Positions 57,125 to 64,000 of a DNA stretch of 64,000 nt are shown here, piece after piece (positions within the stretch are counted from its first letter, which is position 1; every line of letters starts with the position of its first letter). The notes under the pieces were generated by a model, which was not told where the DNA came from, ran no database searches, and was given only the letters and a program-made list of their open reading frames with translations. This stretch comes from Diphasiastrum complanatum. Taxonomy: Eukaryota > Streptophyta > Lycopodiopsida > Lycopodiales > Lycopodiaceae. Location: NCBI GenBank assembly GCA_029204225.1, contig CM055107.1:23618178-23682177 (forward strand), in the 5' to 3' direction. Position numbers and translations under genes: made by a program.

Positions 57125-58699
57125 AATGAGTCGATTGATGTTTATTTGATTCACAGGAGTGATTAATCATCATTACACTTAATTTTTATTTTTTAGATGC
57201 TGCAAGTTTGCTTAAGATTTATTACCACGTAAGTTATGTACATAGGGATGCTGTTCTCAGACTTTGAGCTATAATCTTTACCAAATGTCATAAATACAAG
57301 CAAGCATACCTCAGATGAGATGCACTTTTCTCTTCCAGGAAATGGTAAGCATTGGACCATTAGAAATGTTCTGGAATTTCACTTTTCCCATTTTATGTAT
57401 ATTATATCCGAGGATTATGGTTGGCTAAGAAGAAATTGTTTTTCCTAAGTAGCTACCATGCTAGACTACTTACTTTCTGAGAGGGAAGTAGAAATTTTTT
57501 ATCAGTCAACGAGTCCCAACTGATCTGAATGCTGGAAATAAAAAAGTCCCATGGAAAGAAAGAAGGCTCACAAGTGCGTGTGACAAGACTGCTCCTTTTC
57601 CACCATGCAATGGATAACCCACAATGACATTCATCCAACTAGTTGTTCTAGATAAAACTGTCAGATTAAGTAAATTTTACAGTTTTGTGACTATTTTCCA
57701 TTCTAGCAATATTTTAAATTTTCCGTTTATAAGACTGTGTGTGTGTGTGTGCGCCATGTTGATGGCACGAATTGTGTAGAGTCGGTACACGTGTCCCGTA
57801 ACGGGGACAATATTGCCATGCAGCAGTACTTCCTAAAAGAGACTGTATATATGCTTTTTTTATCTCTTTGTTTATAACAGTTTTATGTAGCATTCTCTTG
57901 GGTTGTGGAGTGATCTCTCTTTCAATTGGTGAACGTATTTGATGCTTTGCTTGCTAAAGTAGCTAACCATAACGGTTGTTTGAGCAGGCAATCAGTCTAG
58001 AGGAGTAGCGGAGCATAGTGCTTTGATTTACCGTATCAGAGAATTAGGGGAGGTTACAGACATAGTGTTGGTGGAATCAAAGAAATTTGAGAATTTCTTG
58101 ACTTCTTTTGGTAAGCAAAGCAGTGTTTCAGGTTGGAAACTAGCCATTAGCGACTAATTTCTTCACCAAATGGCATACCGCTAATCCCATCACAGAGCAA
58201 GCACTGGGGCGACCTCATACAAGTAGTACTTTGCTGCTGAAACCACAGATGGAGGTTGGGAGAAGCCCAAGAACTTTGATTTTGAATTAGCCAGGGTTTA
58301 CTAATAAAAAATCAAAGAATTTTCTGTGTAGGGCATGTTTTTTGAAGCTGTGAAAACTCACAAAGGGGCAAATTAGCAGGGCGAAGTTAATCCCAGGAGG
58401 CCGTTGACAGCCGTGGCCCATTTAGCTCGCTGAATCCTAGCTGTACATTTTTAAAGCTCCAAAATTCGTTATGTATAGAGAGAGAACAATGAGCTTTCTT
58501 GAATTTTTCTCAATCTCTTTGAGATTTCTCTTGTAGTTCTCACCACCACTGAGGTCGCTATACCTCTGGCTTTCCGATTTAATTTATGGCTAAACAAATA
58601 ATGCGGTATCGACTTTAAACAACCTGATTTTCTGTGAAAATCTGTCAACACACGAAACCAAAAATATCTCCAAATTTTCTCAGCTTTTCACTTAGGGAA
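57125..58699. other. 3' flank of the F-box gene, no further gene seen
   Basis: AT-rich with a short (GT)n run at about 57736-57750. Open frames at 57453-57638 and 58469-58651 (minus) show no family. The transcript end of the F-box gene is not obvious. Confidence 0.4.
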
Positions 58700-61085
58700 C
58701 TCTAGCTATGGTGGAAGAGGTGCAAGAGAGAGAGCAAGCTAGATGGAGTAAACTACAGCATATGGAAATCCAAGATGCAAAATATTTTCCAAGATCGAGA
58801 ATATTGAGAGATCGTCACAGGTGTCGAGATACCTCCGAACATTGACAGGGAGTTGCGGGAGTATCAGAGACGTAGGAGAAAAGCTCATTATATCATCAAC
58901 TTGTTAGTTAGAGATATGATCATTCCTCACATAGAGATGTTGTTGGACCCAAGAGGGTTTGGAATATGTTGAAGAACTTGTATGAGATTGTGAATCAGTC
59001 ACGAATCTTGTATGACTAATAAGCTACGCACATTAAAGATGGGTACAGGTGAACTAGTAACAGACTACCTTACTCGAGTAAAGATATGAGAGGGTAACTT
59101 ATTGTGGTTGGAGAAAGTGTTCAAGATTCAGTATTGGTATTATTGTGCTTAATAGTCTACCTTTGGCCTATCAGAACTTTGCAATGATGCTATCGTTATG
59201 AGAGATGAGGCCGCCTTTCGATTAGCTGAATGCCATATTACTACAAGAAGAAATGAGAAGACAAAATATTGTGAACATGGACGATTTCAAGGAACATGCA
59301 TTCCTAGCAAAGAAGCAAGACCAAAGTTCCAAGAAAGGTGGCAAAGGGAAGAAGAAGAAAAAGAAGCAACAAGATATGGAGGAGAATTAATCAAATTGAT
59401 CATAAGGTGGAAAGAAAGTAGTTCGAAAGGGAAATTGCTTTGTTTGCGGAAAATCAGGGCATTATGCAAAGGAATGCTGGCACAACAAGTTCAAGAAGAA
59501 GCAGGGTGAGAATTTTACTGAAAAAGAAGAAGGACCTGTTACAAAGTTAGGTGCCTTGGACCTTGAAGACTATGAATTGCTTTCACATCGACATCTTCAG
59601 GTGGCTTCTGGAAGGAAGAGGAGTGTTGGTTTATAGATTCAGGAGCTTCGAAGCATATGACACCTGGCGGGAGTGGCTATCTAATTAAAAAAATTAGATG
59701 ATGGATCAAATGTGAAGTTGGGAGACATCTACGCATATGATATAAAAGGAGTTGGAAAAGTATAGGATCAACTACTTTCAGGGAAGATTGGGGACATAAA
59801 AGACGTGCTTCATGTACCAAGAATCAAGAAAAACTTACTCTCAATATCAACTAATGTGAAGCAACAATTTGATGAAGAGCGATGTCTCAATAAGATGAAA
59901 GATAATGAAATAGTTGATGAGGGCATATTTGTAGGATAGTTGTACAAACTTCAGGCTCGGGTGGTGGGTCATCATGCGAGTGTTACAAATATTGGATCAA
60001 TGAGTAAGTTATGGCACGAAATGTTTGGACATCTGAATTACAAAACTCTACAAGTCTCAACATGGTTTTAGGTTTACCTCAAGTTGTTTTTGATCACAAG
60101 ATTGGTGCAGGCTGTGTCTTAGGAAAACATCATATGAAGAAATTTTCGTGTAGTACATTTAGGGCGAGAAATGTTCTAGAACTTGTTCATACAGATTTGT
60201 GTGGTCCTATGAGAACTCAGTCTTATGGGGGAGCAAGTTACTTTATGGTGTTTGTGGATCTAAGGATTCAAGGAGGGATTCTAAGGCGACCAAGTGTTTA
60301 TTCCTTGGATATGATGTCAAGAGAAGGAATACAGGTTGTATGACTTGAAGGGTAAGAAAGTCATCATAAGCAGGATGTAATCTTTGATGAGGATGGAACT
60401 CACAAAGATACAAAGATACCTTATGATCGGAAGCAAGATGGAGGAATTCGTATAATGTGTGACAAGTCATTACAAGAGCTTGAATCGACACATGTATCGC
60501 CTACACCAATCCAAGTACCTAGAGTGACCATGGTTGAGAAAGGAAAGAGGAAGGAGAGATCAAGTATATGGGATACTTATTCACCTCCTACTTCACCAAG
60601 CAGGAAGCATCCTTCATCAGATACTAGAAGATTGCCTAGATGGTACTATGAAACTATCAAGGATAGTGTCATTTGGGAACAAGATGAGTCCAGTAAACAT
60701 GGGACTAGGAGATCGGCTAGGCTTGAAAAGCAACATGAAGATCAAGATCGACAGGAGGATCAAGAGGATCGACAGGAGAATCATCATGACAATGGGGATG
60801 TACACTTTGCATATATGGCCACAGTATTGGAAACCAAGGATCTACTTTCAGGGAGGTTGAAAAAGAGGACATTTGGAGGAAAGCTATGGATGAAGAGTCT
60901 GACTCAATCATGAAGAACAAGACTTGGAGACTAGTTTAATTACCTATAGGTAAAAAGGCCATTGTGATGCAAGTGGGTCTATAGAACTAAGTACAAATCA
61001 GATGGTTCTATAGATAAACATAAGGCACGATTGGTGGCAAAAGGCTATGCTCAATAGGAAGGGATTGACTATGAATTTGCACTAC
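58700..61085 (+). mobile_element. Ty1/copia element, internally deleted and decayed
   Basis: Plus strand, several frames: gag (NYSIWKSKMQNIFQDREY, then EIVTGVEIPPNIDRELREYQ), zinc knuckle CFVCGKSGHYAKEC (about 59440-59480, all ligands present), protease WFIDSGASKHMTP (about 59628-59665), pre-integrase and integrase start (60011-60280: NVLELVHTDLCGPMRTQSYG, GASYFMVFVD), then a jump into the linker (60455-60913, Gln/Asp-rich, with RRSARLEKQ) and the reverse-transcriptase start (KSDGSIDKHKARLVAKGYAQ, ending near 61085). The integrase catalytic core, most of the reverse transcriptase, RNase H and both LTRs are missing. Many stops. Confidence 0.8.
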
Positions 61086-62655
61086 TAAGAGAACTGGAGT
61101 GACGAGTCAATTGCCATAGTTCTAAGTTTTGAATGAGTCTATGGCAATCAATGATTATACTTGTACGATGTGCCATGGCCCCACCTCCTCAATGGTAGCT
61201 CGAATACGAACTCACCAATCACTAGCACCCACCCCAAAGGTGTTGATGGATCTGACATCCCCATGCAGGAAGACACCAAGATATTGAATATGTGACGGTT
61301 CTGTGCATCGCTCCAACCATTAGATATGCACCCACACCTAGGTCACTACAAATTGCAATAGCAATCATCAACGTCAAATGATCAAGATCCAAGATTCTAT
61401 CTTGATTCTTGAGAAATTAGAATTGGAAGTTAAACGTTCATATGAGTCTGAAGTCATGATATATGTCACCTTAATAGTTCCTAGCCACTACTTAGAAGTT
61501 TCAAGTTAGAACTTACTACCTCAATACTTAGAAGCAAATTTGAAACTTGAAATTAGAAGGAAAAAACTTAAAAGGAGGCAACCTGGCAATGGCCCATGGG
61601 CATATGCCGTAGACTCTAGAGCATTAATAATTAGAGTGCTCAATGCATAGTACATACTGGGCACATGCCCTCCTGAGGGGCTCTAGTTGCTTGTCAACTG
61701 CAACAAGTCCTCTTGTCCTAAGATAATCACTAGAAGGCCTTGGGGGCACACCTGCCCGATCATGCTCACTATGGTCGTCATCTTCTTCCATGTCGGCTTA
61801 GCAAGATGAAATGGGAGATCGTAGGTGTAGAAGCACTGTCAGAGTGCAACCTCTGCCTCTGCCATAGCTTTGGGAGCAAAACTAGATACATACTGCTATG
61901 TAGCTACTAGTTACGTTCATTGTTCTTGTTTTGAGTCTTGAGAGTTTGATGATTGTCGTGCTCTCATCTTCATTTTGGGATAAGCACGATCCATTGTTGT
62001 GGGCCTACAGCCTATCTACATTGTCCTATGCCTTATAGATTGAGAGGGATTCAGTCCTTGGTATTTTGAAACTTTGACGTGTCACGACTCACATTTGTGA
62101 AATCTTGAAATTCGAATTGATCATTGATGAACCACAAATCTTTGATTGAAACTTGAAACTTGAGTTTCCAACTAACAATGGCACGTCATTCAAATATACC
62201 ATACTTGAGGAGAAATAACGCCTCTGGCAAAGTAGACGGGAGTGGTTTCATCACCCCTTGTATGCCATGGCCCATGTACTCCATCCATTGTGGAGGACTG
62301 AGTAGCAGTACGATGATTGGGAGCTCAAAGATGGTTGTGCCTATGTCGCTCGGGTTTATCCTGATGTACACATGCAGGATAAGCTCTTGGATGAGCTCCA
62401 TATATTCAGGCAGGATATTATGGAATTCTCCATTGCCCATGCGTGGTTGAGGCAAGGTAACATAATATAAACTATGATCAATCATCATTGTAATCTGAAT
62501 TTTGTTGTTGTTAACTTTTATTATTTAAATTGCAGAAATTCCAATTCTTACGAGTTACTACTTAGTTTTGTTTGTAAAAAAGGGTACAAAATCTCTATGA
62601 TCCGAGATGCAACATTCAAACTGTTTTGTAAATACGCAAACCAAGCCATAAGACA
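61086..62655. other. No recognised gene
   Basis: No supported coding. Opposite-strand open frames of about 100 codons overlap at 62160-62488; neither shows a family. Confidence 0.3.
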
Positions 62656-62769
62656 TGTTAAACTAGAGTAACTTTAACTCATAGTTAAATTGTACCAAAA
62701 ACATAACTTTCTAAGGAACGACATTATTTACTATAAAATCTATATTAACCCTGTTGGTATAGTACGATA
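62656..62769 (+). repeat. Shrunken gypsy LTR, same family as 54197-55207
   Basis: Starts TGTTAAACTAGAGTAACTTT like the LTR at 55207, then jumps to the LTR's far end (ttgtaccaaaaacataactt ... ttggtatagtacga). About 870 bases of the LTR middle and a further short piece are deleted. Orientation is opposite to the other copy. Confidence 0.8.
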
Positions 62770-63143
62770 GGTGCTCACTTAAACTTCACTTATTTGGGTT
62801 GAGAGTTGATGATCAAGTCACCACCACCAACATTTTGGCCTTACACGCAAGGGCACATGGTAATCATAAACAAATTTGACATGCTTGTGTGATCTTCTTC
62901 TTCTTTTTTTAACTTATTTTATTTTGTTATTTGAATTAAACTTTTTTTAAAATGATGCCACGTAATTTTTTTTTAAAGTGATGCCATGTAATGTCTATAG
63001 GATTTCGTAATTTTTGCTTGGGTCGCATATCGATTGCCAGAGTCTGAGGAGTCCAAGGCCTAGTTGTCTGCTGGTACTACCTGTAATCAAGTCATCCATA
63101 GGAAATCCGTAGACATTGCCTTAACTGAACAAACCAACAACTG

Positions 63144-63146
<3 letters not shown>

Positions 63147-63205
<59 letters not shown>

Positions 63206-63207
63206 TC
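63147..63207. repeat. (CT)n microsatellite, about 61 bp
   Basis: CT run with a single interruption (ctatct near 63190). Confidence 0.95.
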
Positions 63208-64000
63208 CCAAAATGATTCACAGGAGGGCACATCCGATGTACAACAGCCACAAACCACTTTCTAAGGCTGGAAATTGTGCACGAAAAGAAGCTAAACGGC
63301 CACCCTCGACCCTTGCTATAACTAGATCCTAGATTTTCTTATATCTGCGCAACATAACTGAAGAGCCATATGCTACAATTGTGGTACTGTGATAAAATGC
63401 AATGTTAGATAGGATGTCATAGCTAGTACACAAATTTGTAGATACCGTTTTTTAATTTAGCGTCCAACTGCGAAGTTTGATGTAGTGAAGCAAGTGTGAA
63501 CAGATATTTTTAATGTCAAAAACTTGTGACTCTTTAGAGATGAGGCTAGGCCCAGAGCCTTCACAAATTTATTGCATAGAGCTTTGAATGGCCTGCAAAA
63601 TTGATAGGCATCGTGTATCATCCCTATGCATTACTCCTGATCATCCAATGTTTGGAAGAGCAAACAAACTAGAACATGACATAGATGAGACAGTACACAT
63701 CTGCATCAGTATTTGGTGCCTTTAAAAAGACTGGTAAAGCATTAGAAGTTTGCAACTATGACACTGATGTGCTTGTTGGTGTTAAACCATTTTCTTGTGG
63801 CTGCAGTTGTTGTGTTGCAGAATGCACTTCCTGCAACTGAATCAAAGATGGGCTGGCATGTTGGATTGCCTGGCTAGATGGTAGTGTGAGTGCCATCAAA
63901 TCAGACCTCGATTGGCATCGAACGTTCCAAACCTAAGCCTTATAGATTCAAATTCTAAATATTTGTTCTGCCTTCCTCTTTGCGACCCAATAATGATGAT
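63208..64000. other. No recognised gene at the right edge
   Basis: Ordinary AT-rich DNA. Partial open stretches on both strands, none with motifs I can name. Confidence 0.3.

Noticed and set aside
62160-62488. Overlapping open frames on both strands of about 100 codons
   Set aside because: Neither has motifs; overlap on both strands suggests chance.

Overview
This is a transposon-dominated stretch of a land-plant nuclear genome. The evidence is Ty1/copia elements primed from initiator tRNA-Met (TGGTATCAGAGC type), Ty3/gypsy elements with a tRNA-Asp-type primer site (Athila/Tat style), a CACTA (En/Spm) transposase, and one intact plant-type F-box/kelch gene. With one ordinary gene in 64 kb, the genome is probably large and repeat-rich. 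A fern, lycophyte or bryophyte is possible, but I cannot name the species from sequence alone.

Layout. 1-1389: 5' end of a minus-strand copia element (leader, primer site, LTR). 3118-3407: inverted-repeat element. 5172-8042: decayed multi-exon minus-strand gene of unknown family. 8181-10055: low-complexity and GC-rich block (TA, poly-C and CT tracts, GCGA-rich DNA, a gypsy reverse-transcriptase scrap). 10160-13326: plus-strand copia element with LTR and gag-pol, interrupted by a dispersed repeat. 14599-17001 and 25890-27153: two halves of a CACTA transposase gene, split by an 8.9-kb nested element at 17002-25889. 27308-28138, 33424-35800, 37649-39538, 44008-47540 and 58700-61085: broken copia elements. 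47590-49804 and 52640-55207: broken gypsy elements with their LTRs. 50223-50866: LTR of the same family as the one at 10160. 56048-57124: F-box/kelch gene. 62656-62769: shrunken gypsy LTR.

The most unusual object is the nested element at 17002-25889. It has short inverted ends (TGACCYAAAAAA...) and two divergent multi-exon genes. The plus-strand gene is a DUF7869-type transposase-like protein. The minus-strand gene, read across introns, joins a ParB-like domain to a beta-class bacterial-type DNA methyltransferase: motif IV region, WYKPN, QKP, then a C-terminal LFSDSGTT motif I. Between the two genes lies a large imperfect palindrome built from the 17-mer CCTATGCTNAGCATAGG, followed by a telomere-like (CCCTAA)n tract. 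Both genes carry stops and frameshifts, so this copy is dead, but its plan suggests a eukaryotic DNA transposon that encoded its own DNA-modifying protein. I do not know of a described family with this layout.

Almost all coding DNA here is decayed, and many in-frame stops can be explained as C-to-T changes (CAA, CGA or TGG to stop), as expected of methylated, silenced repeats. Exon boundaries given below were read by eye from GT/AG sites and protein continuity.
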